NCBI GenBank assembly: GCA_000648925.1
Contig: JFHF01000005.1
Location: 62,001 to 126,000 of the forward strand
DNA from: Caballeronia jiangsuensis
GTDB lineage: Bacteria > Pseudomonadota > Gammaproteobacteria > Burkholderiales > Burkholderiaceae
Direction: 5' to 3'
DNA length: 64,000 nucleotides
Shown here: piece by piece, positions 10,164 to 19,338 of the stretch
How the letters are laid out: every line of letters begins with the position of its first letter
Numbering within the stretch: the stretch's first letter is position 1
The notes under the pieces: model-generated
What the model was told of the DNA's origin: nothing
Seen by the model: only the letters and a program-made list of their open reading frames with translations
Databases searched by the model: none
Program-made: the position numbers and the translations under genes

Positions 10164-10310
10164 GACGAATTCGACCCGTTATTGACTTTACTCTGCCTCA
10201 CGACAAATGACAGATGAAAATCAGAAATATTGTCCGTCATCTCCAAGAGTCACAGCGAGTTAATGTTTGTCATATTCCACTCGGTCACACCATGTTGATG
10301 CCGCTTCGCG

Positions 10311-11357
10311 TCAGCGCAATCGGGCGAACTCCACCCGCCTTCCTTCCTTGTCGCTCTGAATCGCCAGCTCGATGATCGTTATCGTATCGACCGCGTCCTG
10401 CGGCGAAACCGGAAACGGCTTGCCGTCCTGAATCGACGCCGCCAGCGCGCGATAAAACTCGACATACGCGCCATCTTTCGTGGCGAATTCTTGACGCAGG
10501 TCGTGATCGCCATCGACCTCGCGCAGCGCGCCCGGCGGATTCTTCGCGAACTCCGGATTGCCCGGCCGCATGCCGGAACGCAACTGATCTTCCTGCGTGT
10601 CGAGCCCGTTCTTCACGTAACTGCCGCGCGTGCCGTGGATCGCGAAACGCGGCGGCTCCAGCGCCGCGAGCGCGCTCGCGTGCAGGATCACTTCCTTGTC
10701 CTCGTAACCGAGCACGAGATGCACGTAGTCCGGCGCGTGCGCGTGATCGCGATGCGCCTTCACGAACGCCGTCACCGTCTGCGGCGCGCCGAAGAGCGTC
10801 AACGCCTGATCGATCAGATGCGGCCCCAGATCGAACAGCAGGCCGCCGCCGCGCTCCGCTTCCTCGCGCCAGCGCTGCGGCACTTTCGGGCGAAAACGGT
10901 CGAAATGCGATTCGTAGTGCGTGATGCGCCCGAGCCGCCCGCTTTCGACGAGCGCGCGCACCGTCATGAAATCGCCGTCCCAGCGACGATTGTGGAACGG
11001 CGCGAACACGAGACCTTTCTGCTGCGCGAGATCGGCGAGCGTGCGGGCGTCGCGTGCGGAAAGCGTGACCGGCTTGTCGACGACCACATGCTTGCCCGCC
11101 GACAACGCGCGGTGCGCGAGATCGAAGTGCGTGTCGTTCGGCGTCGCCACGACGACGCATTCGAGACCGTCGACGGCGAGCAGCGCGTCGAAGTCCGCGA
11201 CGATCTGCGCGTTCGGATAATCCGCCGACGCGCGTTCGGCCTGGCTCGTCGCGATGGCCGTGACTTCCGCCCGGCCGCAGTGCTCGATGACGGGCGCGTG
11301 AAACGTCGCGCCGGCGAGGCCGTAGCCCATTACGCCGACTTTCAGTGCTGTGCTCAT
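10311..11357 (-). CDS. Gfo/Idh/MocA family NAD(P)-dependent oxidoreductase
   Basis: A 348-residue cytosolic dehydrogenase. The N-terminal Rossmann fold shows VGVMGYGLAGATFHAPVI (about 8-25), and DKPVTLSARDA (about residue 98) contains the E/DKP motif whose lysine takes part in catalysis in this family. The C-terminal half is the alpha/beta substrate domain (GGGLLFDLGPHLIDQAL, with the conserved D-x-x-x-H-x-x-D-type segment). Substrates in the family are mostly sugars, inositols or sugar acids; nothing nearby identifies the one used here. Divergent from rep, with about 146 bp between the start codons that must hold both promoters. Confidence 0.9.
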   Translation of the reverse strand: MSTALKVGVMGYGLAGATFHAPVIEHCGRAEVTAIATSQAERASADYPNAQIVADFDALLAVDGLECVVVATPNDTHFDLAHRALSAGKHVVVDKPVTLSARDARTLADLAQQKGLVFAPFHNRRWDGDFMTVRALVESGRLGRITHYESHFDRFRPKVPQRWREEAERGGGLLFDLGPHLIDQALTLFGAPQTVTAFVKAHRDHAHAPDYVHLVLGYEDKEVILHASALAALEPPRFAIHGTRGSYVKNGLDTQEDQLRSGMRPGNPEFAKNPPGALREVDGDHDLRQEFATKDGAYVEFYRALAASIQDGKPFPVSPQDAVDTITIIELAIQSDKEGRRVEFARLR

Positions 11358-11503
11358 GCGGGCATCGTCCTGTCGTGAATTCGATCGGATATTGTGGCAC
11401 GAACAGGGGCCGGAACCGCGCCGCCGCTATCGTGTTAACATCGCGATCTCCTCCGCGCGCAGGTTTTCAGCTAAGCGCGCCCGAACTCCAAAAGCCCAAA
11501 ACG

Positions 11504-13591
11504 ATGTCCGCTGGTCTGAACGCCGCGCAAAGCGAAGCCGTGCGCTATCTCGATGGTCCCTGTCTCGTGCTCGCCGGCGCGGGCAGCGGCAAGACGCGCG
11601 TGATCACGCAAAAGATCGCGCATCTGATCGAAGGACGCGGCTTCGAGCCGAAGCACATCGCCGCGCTCACTTTCACGAACAAGGCCGCGCTCGAAATGCG
11701 CGAGCGCACCGCGAAGCTGCTCGAAGGCAAGACGCTCACCACGCCCGGCAAGGAAGGCCGCAAGATTCCCGTCAATCAATTGACGATCTGCACCTTCCAC
11801 TCGCTCGGCGTGCAGATCATGCGGCAGGAAGCGGAACATGTCGGACTGAAGCCGCAGTTCTCGATCATGGATTCGGACGACTGCTTCGGCATGGTGCAGG
11901 AACAGCTCGGCACGACCGACAAGGGCCTGATCCGCAAGATCCAGTCGATCATCTCGCTGTGGAAGAACGCGATGGTGTCGCCGGATCAGGCGTCCGTGCT
12001 CGCGAATAACGAGGACGAGCATCAGGCGGCGATCGTCTTTCGCAGCTACGCGGCGACGCTGCACGCGTATCAGGCGCTCGATTTCGACGATCTGATCCTG
12101 CGGCCCGCGCAGCTTTTCGCCGAGAACGAGCAGGTGCGCGACAAGTGGCAGAACCGCCTGCGCTATCTGCTGATCGACGAATATCAGGACACCAACGCCT
12201 GTCAGTACGAATTGCTGAAGCAGCTCGCCGGCCCGCGTGCGGCGTTCACGGCTGTCGGCGACGACGATCAGGCCATCTACGGATGGCGCGGCGCGACCCT
12301 CGAAAACCTCGCGCAGCTCGGCAAGGATTTTCCGAAGCTGCATGTCGTCAAGCTGGAGCAGAACTATCGCTCGACGGTGCGCATTCTGACGGCGGCGAAT
12401 AACGTCATCGCGAACAATCCGAAGCTGTTCGAGAAGAAGCTGTGGTCCGAGCACGGCATGGGCGACACGATCACCGTCACCGGCTGCAACGACGAAGAGC
12501 ACGAGGCCGAGTCCGTGGTGTTCCGGCTGTCGGCGCACAAGTTCGAGCGGCGCACGCAGTTTCGCGACTACGCCATTCTTTATCGCGGCAACTTTCAGGC
12601 GCGCATCTTCGAGCAGGTGCTGCGGCGCGAGCGCATTCCTTATGTGCTGTCGGGCGGGCAGTCGTTCTTCGACAAGGCGGAGATCAAGGATCTCATCGCG
12701 TATCTGCGTCTGATCGCCAATCCCGACGACGATCCCGCGTTCATCCGCGCGATCACGACTCCGCGGCGCGGCGTCGGCAATACGACGCTCGAAGCGCTCG
12801 GCGCGTTCGCGGGCGCGGCGAAGGTGTCGCTGTTCGAGGCCGTGTTCATGGGCGGCATCGAGGCGCGTCTGTCGGCGCGGCAGGTCGAGCCGCTACGCAC
12901 ATTCTGCGAATGGATTCGGCGGCTGTCCGACCGCGCGGCGCGCGATCCGGCGACGGAAGTGCTCGACGACATGATGGAAGCCATCCACTACGAGTCGTAT
13001 CTCTACGATGCCTACGACGAGCGGCAGGCGCAATCGAAGTGGCAGAACGTGCTCGAGTTTCTCGAATGGTTGAAGCGCAAGGGCACGAAGCCGGAAGCGG
13101 CGCCGGGCGCAGAGCAAACAGGCTACGACACCGCCGACGGTTTCGCCGATGAAGGCAAGAACCTGCTCGGCCTGATCCAGACCGTCGCGCTGATGTCGAT
13201 GCTCGAAGGCAAGGAAGAAGATCCGGATGCGGTGCGGCTCTCGACGGTGCATGCGTCGAAGGGACTGGAGTATCCGCACGTGTTTCTGGTGGGCGTCGAA
13301 GAAGGGATCATGCCGCATCGCGGCAGCTCGGAAGATGACGCGCCCGTCGACGATTCGCGTATCGAGGAAGAACGCCGACTGATGTATGTCGCGATCACGC
13401 GGGCGCAGCGCAGTCTGCATCTGAACTGGTGCAAGAAGAGAAAGCGCGCGCGGGAGACGGTGGTGTGCGAGCCGTCGCGCTTCATCCCCGAGATGCTGCT
13501 CGACGATGCACCGCCGCCGACGGCCGAGGAAAAACCGCTGTCGCCGAAAGATCGAATGGCGATGCTCAAGGCGATGTTGCAGAAGACCTGA
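11504..13591 (+). CDS. rep: ATP-dependent DNA helicase Rep (UvrD/Rep superfamily 1)
   Basis: A 3'-5' superfamily 1A helicase that displaces proteins ahead of replication forks and helps restart them. The 695-residue product has Walker A GAGSGKTRVIT (about 22-32), DEYQDTNACQYELLK (motif II), DDDQAIYGWRGA (motif III), QNYRS (motif IV), VRLSTVHASKGLEYPHVFLVG (motif V region) and LMYVAITRAQ (motif VI). Length and the missing long UvrD C-terminus favour Rep. I use the ATG at 11504 (MSAGLNAAQSEAVRYLDG); the upstream extension is low-complexity and lies in the shared promoter region. No strong ribosome binding site is seen there. Confidence 0.93.
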   Translation: MSAGLNAAQSEAVRYLDGPCLVLAGAGSGKTRVITQKIAHLIEGRGFEPKHIAALTFTNKAALEMRERTAKLLEGKTLTTPGKEGRKIPVNQLTICTFHSLGVQIMRQEAEHVGLKPQFSIMDSDDCFGMVQEQLGTTDKGLIRKIQSIISLWKNAMVSPDQASVLANNEDEHQAAIVFRSYAATLHAYQALDFDDLILRPAQLFAENEQVRDKWQNRLRYLLIDEYQDTNACQYELLKQLAGPRAAFTAVGDDDQAIYGWRGATLENLAQLGKDFPKLHVVKLEQNYRSTVRILTAANNVIANNPKLFEKKLWSEHGMGDTITVTGCNDEEHEAESVVFRLSAHKFERRTQFRDYAILYRGNFQARIFEQVLRRERIPYVLSGGQSFFDKAEIKDLIAYLRLIANPDDDPAFIRAITTPRRGVGNTTLEALGAFAGAAKVSLFEAVFMGGIEARLSARQVEPLRTFCEWIRRLSDRAARDPATEVLDDMMEAIHYESYLYDAYDERQAQSKWQNVLEFLEWLKRKGTKPEAAPGAEQTGYDTADGFADEGKNLLGLIQTVALMSMLEGKEEDPDAVRLSTVHASKGLEYPHVFLVGVEEGIMPHRGSSEDDAPVDDSRIEEERRLMYVAITRAQRSLHLNWCKKRKRARETVVCEPSRFIPEMLLDDAPPPTAEEKPLSPKDRMAMLKAMLQKT

Positions 13592-13620
13592 CGCTTTCGC
13601 TTTCTTCGCGCTTCAAAGTG

Positions 13621-13658
13621 AAAAACCCTGCGCCGCTTGAACCGACGCAGGGTTTTTT
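13621..13658. terminator. bidirectional intrinsic terminator between rep and the cytochrome c gene
   Basis: Stem AACCCTGCG/CGCAGGGTT (13624-13632 with 13646-13654) has a run of A on the left and T on the right, so it can end both the rightward rep transcript and the leftward cytochrome transcript. Confidence 0.9.
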
Positions 13659-13675
13659 CATTGCACGCGTGAACG

Positions 13676-14584
13676 TTACTTCGCTGCGTTCACCATGTAA
13701 TCGACGGCGGCCTTCACATCCGCATCCGGTGCGTTCGATCCGCCCTTCGGCGGCATCGCGCCCTTGCCGTGCAATGCGTAGTTGTAGACGGTGTCCATCG
13801 GCTCCTTCAGGCGCGGCGCCCATGCGGCCTTGTCGCCGAACTTCGGCGCGTTGAGCACGCCGGCCGCGTGACACGCCTGGCAGACTTGCTCGTAGAGCGC
13901 CTTGCCGGCTTGAGCCGCGTCCGCGCTTTGGCCGCCCGCCGCCGGCGCCGCAGCCTGCGGCACCGATGCCAGCGCCGCGACGGCTGCCGCCGCCTGCGCG
14001 TTCTCATTTGCGCTCGCGCCTGCCGGAGCCGCTGCGCCCGAAGCCGCCGCCGCCCCCGATGCGCCCGCGCTCGCCGCCGCACCCGATGCGGGTTGCGCCG
14101 GTTCCGCCAGCTTGCCGCCGCTGCCGTTGGCCATATAGACGACCGCGCGCGCGATTTCGAAGTCGCTGTAATCGTCGGGGCTGGTGCCGCCGCGCGCGGG
14201 CATCGCGCCCTTGCCGTTGAGCGCGTTGTGCAGGAGCGTGTCGTAGCCTTCACCGATGCGCGGTGCCCACGCGCCGGCATCGCCGAACTTGGGTGCGCCG
14301 GCGGTGCCCGCTGCGTGACAGGCGGAGCACACGGCCTTGAAGACTTCCTCGCCGGTCTTGTAGACGCGCGGCGCGTTGGCGTCGCGGATATCGACCTGCG
14401 CGGCGGGCGCGATGCGCTCGTTCACCGACTGCTCGATGTCCGTGCCCGCGCCGGTACGCGTCGAGTTGTTCACATAAACCGCGAGCAGGATGATGATGGC
14501 GACCGGGATGCCGAATCCCGCGATGATCGCGGCGATGAGTTGGCCGGGCGTCTTGATCGGGGCTCCGTGGGGTGCTTCGCTCAT
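13676..14584 (-). CDS. membrane-anchored di-heme c-type cytochrome (cytochrome c5-like)
   Basis: An electron-transfer protein anchored by one N-terminal helix (about residues 17-38) with the remainder in the periplasm. Two class I heme domains follow: CSACH at 86-90 and CQACH at 235-239, each followed by a distal GAMP methionine ligand region (GKGAMPARGG and GKGAMPPKGG). A long Ala/Gly/Ser-rich linker (about 150-215) joins them. The two domains are clearly related to each other, which indicates an internal duplication. Related Burkholderiales proteins are usually called cytochrome c5. The partner oxidase is not in the window. Start ATG 14584. Confidence 0.92.
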   Translation of the reverse strand: MSEAPHGAPIKTPGQLIAAIIAGFGIPVAIIILLAVYVNNSTRTGAGTDIEQSVNERIAPAAQVDIRDANAPRVYKTGEEVFKAVCSACHAAGTAGAPKFGDAGAWAPRIGEGYDTLLHNALNGKGAMPARGGTSPDDYSDFEIARAVVYMANGSGGKLAEPAQPASGAAASAGASGAAAASGAAAPAGASANENAQAAAAVAALASVPQAAAPAAGGQSADAAQAGKALYEQVCQACHAAGVLNAPKFGDKAAWAPRLKEPMDTVYNYALHGKGAMPPKGGSNAPDADVKAAVDYMVNAAK

Positions 14585-14887
14585 GCTTGTCTCGTCTCCC
14601 GTTTTTTGGTGTGAGTCGGTTCAGTGACAGCGTGACAGCTACCGCATTGCGCTTGGGCGCGCCTGGGGAAAGGCACGGTCGATTATAGACGGAACGCTTA
14701 ACTGTCGGCGCGAGGTGGCTGTGGCGGCGGTGCGGGCGTTTACCCGAATCGTGTGATGCTTCGCGCGATGCGTCCAGCCCCGTGCGATGGACGAAGTCAC
14801 GGAAAACAGGTATTCTCTCGGATTCGTTGGGCCTTGCAGCAGCCGTTTGTCTTTTGGCGCTTCCCTCACGCAAGGCCTCTCCCCGAT
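14585..14887. other. intergenic region with the promoters of the cytochrome gene and tRNA-Arg
   Basis: About 300 bp between the leftward cytochrome c gene and the rightward tRNA. A short direct repeat (GTGACAGC twice, near 14624-14640) is visible. I see no gene or convincing structured element. Confidence 0.5.
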
Positions 14888-14963
14888 GCGCCCGTAGCTC
14901 AATGGATAGAGTACTGCCCTCCGAAGGCAGGGGTTGCTGGTTCGATCCCAGCCGGGCGCGCCA
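14888..14963 (+). tRNA. tRNA-Arg (anticodon CCG)
   Basis: A 76-base cloverleaf. The acceptor stem GCGCCCG (14888-14894) pairs with CGGGCGC (14953-14959), followed by discriminator G and an encoded CCA (14961-14963). The anticodon stem CTGCC/GGCAG encloses the loop CTCCGAA, giving anticodon CCG, which reads CGG codons. The T arm has GGTTCGATCCC. No integrase or direct repeat of its 3' end is seen nearby, so it is not marked as an island attachment site. Confidence 0.97.
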
Positions 14964-15010
14964 TGAAAGCACCACTACGACTTCACCGAGCCCCCGTTTC
15001 TCCGCCCTCG

Positions 15011-16210
15011 CTAGCGGCGAAACGAGATCGCGCCTTCGCGCCCGGTCATCACGATACGCCGTTTAAGCAGGCGTTTGCCGAGCGCGATGCCAGGCTGCTC
15101 GACGGCCCGATGTAGCAGCCATGACAGCCCGAATGTGATCGTCCCCACGACCAACGCGACCGCGATGAATCGAACGGCACCGGGAGCGTTCAAATATCTC
15201 TCGAACTTTGTCAGAAATCCAGCGACCGGCAGAAGCACCAGCAAGTGAATGAGGTAAAAGCTGTAGGCAAGATCGCCCATCACCTTGCCGAAGCGGATGC
15301 CCAGTGCGCGCCGCAAGATTCGCACTACGGGCAGCGCAAGCGCCCCGAACCGCATGGATTCCGCGGAAAAAAGGATAAAGAGCACCGCGACCATCGCGAT
15401 GCGCGCTGCCGAGACAGCGACGGGATGCAGCGCAAACTCGATCGCGGGTAGACTCGCCGCCAGCAGAAAGCCGACGCTTGCCCGAGGCGTGCCGCGCGTC
15501 AGTGCAGCGGCCATGCCGGTCATGAACATATAAAGCTTCATCGGCAGGAAGGCCGGCATCGGAAATGAGGAAAAGAAGCCCGGTGCAATGATCTGAACGC
15601 CGAACATGGCGACGGCGAGCGTCGCGATCACAAGCAAGGCGCCGTATCTCGCGATCAACAGCATGAGCAGCGGAAAGACCGCATAGAACTGCATTTCGAG
15701 CCCGATCGACCAGTCCGGCAACGGCGTATTGAACGCGTATCGTGGAATCAGCCCGAAGGTGTAGGTAACGTGCGTCACGACGTTCCACACGCCGTGATCC
15801 AGATAGCGCGATGCAGCCGTGGCCGTTTCCGGCCAGACATGCGCGACGGCATTGCGCGCATCGCCCAGATAAGCGCCCGTGAGCAACGAGATCAGCAGCA
15901 GCACGTAATACGCCGGCGTGATCCGAAAGAAGCGGCGACACCAGAACCGCAGCCATGTTCGGCCCGCGTTCCACGGTTCCGGCTCACGGCGTTCTAGGTA
16001 ATGGAACGCCATCAGAAAGCCGGAAACGAACATGAAAAGATCGACCGCGAGTTCGCCATAGGCCAGCAGGGTCGGCACGGGCGTCATTCCAGTCAGAATG
16101 CGGACGTGCGAAAGAAAGACCCATAGCGCCGCGAGTCCGCGCAGGCCATCCAGCGCAGGAATCTGACGACCATCTTCCTGTGCGCGTGCGGTACGAAAGT
16201 CTTGCTTCAT
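15011..16210 (-). CDS. acyltransferase family 3 membrane protein (OafA/ExoZ-like)
   Basis: A 399-residue polytopic inner-membrane protein with about ten hydrophobic segments. The N-terminal region IPALDGLRGLAALWVFLSHV (about 17-36) is the typical start of acyltransferase-3 proteins and contains the conserved arginine and histidine. Members O-acylate surface sugars such as O-antigen, exopolysaccharide or peptidoglycan with acetyl or succinyl groups. There is no partner sugar gene next to it, so the target is unknown. It ends 48 bp after the tRNA, on the opposite strand. Start ATG 16210 gives MKQDFRTARAQEDGRQIPAL. Confidence 0.88.
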   Translation of the reverse strand: MKQDFRTARAQEDGRQIPALDGLRGLAALWVFLSHVRILTGMTPVPTLLAYGELAVDLFMFVSGFLMAFHYLERREPEPWNAGRTWLRFWCRRFFRITPAYYVLLLISLLTGAYLGDARNAVAHVWPETATAASRYLDHGVWNVVTHVTYTFGLIPRYAFNTPLPDWSIGLEMQFYAVFPLLMLLIARYGALLVIATLAVAMFGVQIIAPGFFSSFPMPAFLPMKLYMFMTGMAAALTRGTPRASVGFLLAASLPAIEFALHPVAVSAARIAMVAVLFILFSAESMRFGALALPVVRILRRALGIRFGKVMGDLAYSFYLIHLLVLLPVAGFLTKFERYLNAPGAVRFIAVALVVGTITFGLSWLLHRAVEQPGIALGKRLLKRRIVMTGREGAISFRR

Positions 16211-16294
16211 GTTGACAAACCCGATCCACTGACTGGCGATTCATACGGCATATTACGCGAAACGATCTTCGGCCTGGGACAGGCGTGCCGTCGT

Positions 16295-17302
16295 CTATCG
16301 CTCGACATCGTCGCCCGCGCACGTCCCCCACCCAAACCCCATCCCCGCCAGCCATCTGCGGTAAGCCACCGCCATCCGATCACACCGCTGATGCAACTCC
16401 GCATCGAGATCGAGCGGCAGACGCCGAGGCCATTGCGACTCGACGATCGGCGTGTCCTGCATCAGTATTTCCATATTGAAGTCGTAAAGCGCCTGATCCG
16501 AATGCGTCGTGTCGTCCTCATGAATCGACACGAGCCACGCGCGCGTTTCCGTCTGCGTCACCGGCGACGCCGCCAGCAGGATATGCAGCGCACCCTGCCC
16601 GCCCGACGCCATCTTCGTGAGACTCGCGATCAACGGCCGCTTCACGCGATACACATAATCGATCATCGCGCCGCCGCCCTGTCCCGGAATCCCCGCGGGT
16701 TGCCAGTATCGACACTGCCGCGCCTCCAGCCCGCCATCGGAAGTCTGCACGACTTCGTAATCCGGCACTTCCGTATGCTCGTGCTCGCCCAGAATCCCCA
16801 CATGCACGAACGAAAAGTGCGCCATATCGAGAAAATTTTCGACGACGCGCGGCGCCGATGACCTCACCGTCTGCGGCGCGAGATTGATGCGCCGGCCACC
16901 GGGAATCGCGGCTTCGGGAAAGAAATCGAGCGCGTAAGCCGGCTCGCCGAAGCACATCCACACGACGCCGTACTTCTCCTCGCTGACGAACGTCGTCGCG
17001 CAGGCACGCTTCGGAGGACGCAACGAAGGATTCGACGGAATCCGCAAGCACTGCCCTTCGATGTCGTAACGCCAGCCGTGGTACGGGCACACGATCTGAT
17101 CGCGCATCACATGCCCGAGCGACAACTGCGCGCCGCGATGCGGACAGTAATCGCGCCACACATGCGCCGCGCCGATACCGTCGCGCCACACGACGATGCG
17201 CTCATCGGCGACGACAAAGCCGAGCGCGCCGCCTTCGGGAACGTCGTCGCTATTGCAGACCGGCAGCCATTCGCCGGCCAGAGAAATGGATTCGTCGCGC
17301 AT
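16295..17302 (-). CDS. Rieske-type aromatic ring-hydroxylating oxygenase, alpha-subunit-like
   Basis: A 335-residue oxygenase. The N-terminal Rieske [2Fe-2S] domain has CPHRG (Cys53, His55) and CPYHGW (Cys72, His75). The C-terminal catalytic domain has FLDMAHFSFVHVG (about 170-182), which supplies the two histidines of the non-heme iron site, and a late acidic residue in the LMQDTP region as the probable third ligand. The size and single-gene arrangement resemble VanA-type oxygenases, which demethylate or hydroxylate aromatic substrates using a separate reductase. No reductase or ring-cleavage gene is adjacent, so the substrate is unknown. ATG at 17302 is used; a GTG lies one codon upstream. 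Confidence 0.88.
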   Translation of the reverse strand: MRDESISLAGEWLPVCNSDDVPEGGALGFVVADERIVVWRDGIGAAHVWRDYCPHRGAQLSLGHVMRDQIVCPYHGWRYDIEGQCLRIPSNPSLRPPKRACATTFVSEEKYGVVWMCFGEPAYALDFFPEAAIPGGRRINLAPQTVRSSAPRVVENFLDMAHFSFVHVGILGEHEHTEVPDYEVVQTSDGGLEARQCRYWQPAGIPGQGGGAMIDYVYRVKRPLIASLTKMASGGQGALHILLAASPVTQTETRAWLVSIHEDDTTHSDQALYDFNMEILMQDTPIVESQWPRRLPLDLDAELHQRCDRMAVAYRRWLAGMGFGWGTCAGDDVER

Positions 17303-17492
17303 CACGGTGAATCGGAAATAGAAGTGCGAAAGCCGTTATTACACGAAACACAGCGTCTTCGCAAAACGTTGCAAAATAGCGGATCGCTCGCTCGGCGCAA
17401 TTCGATACCACTCCATTCAGCCGATGCCACGCGACGGGGCCGCAGTAAAGACAGCAAGATAAAAGAAAGAAATCACCATCCAGGGGTTCAGT

Positions 17493-18587
17493 ATGGAGCA
17501 GGCGCATCAACCGGCACGCCGGCCTTATGCCTTCGCATGGTCCGAGCACCGGAATCCCGAACGCGAGCAGGCCACGCTGCGGGTCTGGATGGGAGCGGCG
17601 GTTCTTCTGGCCTACGGCATCTTCGCGTGGCTCCGCCCTTCCTACGATGCACTGGCGGTCGCGCGTCTCATCGCGCTCTACGTGTCTTACGGTGCGGCCA
17701 CGCTGCTGATCGTCAACCGCATGAGCACGCCGTCGGAGAAGCGTCTCACTGTCACGACCATCGCCGATCAAACCCTGCTCGGGCTCGCGCTCGCGGCGGG
17801 CGGCGCAATCGCGCTGCCGCTCATCTGGGTGATGTTCTGGTTTCTGATCGGCTCGGGATGCCGTTACGGCAAGCGCACGCTGGCCGTGTCATGCGCGACG
17901 GCGCTCATCGTCGTGATGGCGCTCGGTGTCTGGCAGCCGTGGTGGCGCGCCAATCTTCCCGCCGCGATCGGGCTGGGATTGAGCGTGCTGGGCGCATCGG
18001 TGTATTTGAGCGTGCTCGTCGATCGCCTCGGCAATGCGAATCGCGATCTCGCGCGTCAGGCATCGACCGATCCGCTCACGGGCCTGTCCAACCGATACGC
18101 GCTCGAACGGATCGTCGATCGTGCGATGACCGCGCGCGAAACCGATGGCGACGATGCCACCGCGCTCCTTCTCATCGATCTCGACGGCTTCAAGGAAGTG
18201 AACGATACCTACGGTCACGCCGTCGGCGACATGCTGCTGCAAGCCTTCGCGCAATCGCTCGCGAAGCGCATGCGCAAGTCGGACACCATCGCGCGTCTGG
18301 GCGGCGACGAGTTCGTCGTGCTCGCGCATCAGGTGCGCGACCGCGCGGCGGTGCTGTCGGTGGCCGACAGCATTCACTCGATTCTCAGCGCGATGACATC
18401 GGTGCAGGAGCGGCCGGTGTCGGTATCGGCGAGCATCGGCGCGTGTCTGCTTTCCAGCGCGACGAGCGCGCAGCAATCCGGCATCACCGCCGTGCTGCGC
18501 GCCGCAGATCGTGCGATGTATCGCGCGAAAAGTCTCGGCGAAGGGAAAACGGTCTTCGCCGAAACGCGCGACTTCGAAACGAGCTGA
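17493..18587 (+). CDS. membrane-bound diguanylate cyclase (GGDEF)
   Basis: Makes the second messenger c-di-GMP from two GTP. Five or six transmembrane helices span about residues 30-175 and form an unknown membrane sensor. The GGDEF domain follows: STDPLTGLSNRYAL (about 191-204), the metal-binding LIDLDGFKEVND, and an intact active-site GGDEF at 270-274. An RKSD motif at 261-264, five residues before GGDEF, matches the RxxD product-inhibition site, so feedback control is likely. No EAL domain. It converges on fliA with one base between the two stop codons, so the 3' ends of the transcripts probably overlap. Proximity to flagellar regulators fits a motility/biofilm role, but this is inference. 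Confidence 0.94.
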   Translation: MEQAHQPARRPYAFAWSEHRNPEREQATLRVWMGAAVLLAYGIFAWLRPSYDALAVARLIALYVSYGAATLLIVNRMSTPSEKRLTVTTIADQTLLGLALAAGGAIALPLIWVMFWFLIGSGCRYGKRTLAVSCATALIVVMALGVWQPWWRANLPAAIGLGLSVLGASVYLSVLVDRLGNANRDLARQASTDPLTGLSNRYALERIVDRAMTARETDGDDATALLLIDLDGFKEVNDTYGHAVGDMLLQAFAQSLAKRMRKSDTIARLGGDEFVVLAHQVRDRAAVLSVADSIHSILSAMTSVQERPVSVSASIGACLLSSATSAQQSGITAVLRAADRAMYRAKSLGEGKTVFAETRDFETS

Positions 18588-18588
18588 A

Positions 18589-19320
18589 TCAGGCCTCGAC
18601 GCTCGTCCACGCCTGCTCGCGCAGCTTCGTGCGCAGACGCGCGACCGCCTGGCTGTGCAACTGGCACACGCGCGATTCGCTCACTTCCATCACCGCGCCG
18701 ATTTCGCGCAGGTTCAGGCCGCGTTCGTAGTAGAGGCTCATCAGCAGCTTCTCGCGCTCGGGCAGCTTGTCGATCGCTTCGATCAGCGCGCCGCGCAGGC
18801 TGTCGTCGAGCAGCGCCGAAAGCGGGTCCGAGCGATCGACGCAATAGCGGTCGAGGAACGGCTCGTCGTCGGCGGAACGGTCGAAGTCTTCGTAGTAGAT
18901 CAGCTGGCTGCCGTGCAGATCCTGGAGCATCGACTGATACTCGTCGAGCGGCATCTTCATGTGCTCGGCGATCTCCGTCTCGCTCGCGGAGCGGCCGAGG
19001 TTCTGCTCGACCTTATGCACCGCCGATTCCACTTCGCGCGACGTCTTGCGCATGCTGCGCGGCAGCCAGTCGTTGGCGCGCAGCTCGTCGAGCATCGCGC
19101 CGCGAATGCGCTGGCTCGCGTAGGTTTCGAATTGCGCGCCTTGATCTTCCTTGTAGCGGCTCGCCGCGTCCAGCAGACCGATCATGCCGGCCTGGATGAG
19201 ATCGTCGAGATCGACGCTCGCCGGCATCTTGGCGACGAGCTGAAGCCCCAGCCGACGAACGAGCGGCGCATATTTCGTCAGGACGTCCGACTGTGAGAGT
19301 TTGCCTTGGGCGTTATACAT
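18589..19320 (-). CDS. fliA: flagellar RNA polymerase sigma factor FliA (sigma-28)
   Basis: Directs RNA polymerase to late flagellar and chemotaxis promoters; normally held inactive by FlgM until the hook is complete. The 243-residue product shows region 2 (DLDDLIQAGMIGLLDAASRY, QRIRGAMLDELRANDW), region 3 (EIAEHMKM...) and region 4 (LPEREKLLMSLYYERGLNLREIGAVMEVSESRVCQLHSQA). Possible starts are GTG 19329, ATG 19323 and ATG 19320; the last has AGGTGA at the best distance and gives MYNAQGKLSQ. It follows flhG by 9-18 bp on the same strand, so flhF-flhG-fliA form one operon. Its promoter is probably upstream of flhF. Confidence 0.95.
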   Translation of the reverse strand: MYNAQGKLSQSDVLTKYAPLVRRLGLQLVAKMPASVDLDDLIQAGMIGLLDAASRYKEDQGAQFETYASQRIRGAMLDELRANDWLPRSMRKTSREVESAVHKVEQNLGRSASETEIAEHMKMPLDEYQSMLQDLHGSQLIYYEDFDRSADDEPFLDRYCVDRSDPLSALLDDSLRGALIEAIDKLPEREKLLMSLYYERGLNLREIGAVMEVSESRVCQLHSQAVARLRTKLREQAWTSVEA

Positions 19321-19338
19321 CATGGTCACCTATCTTGA

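Noticed and set aside
14888..17305. tRNA-Arg followed by an acyltransferase and an oxygenase as a possible genomic island
   Set aside because: No integrase, no repeated tRNA 3' end and no clear composition change; tRNA proximity alone is not enough.
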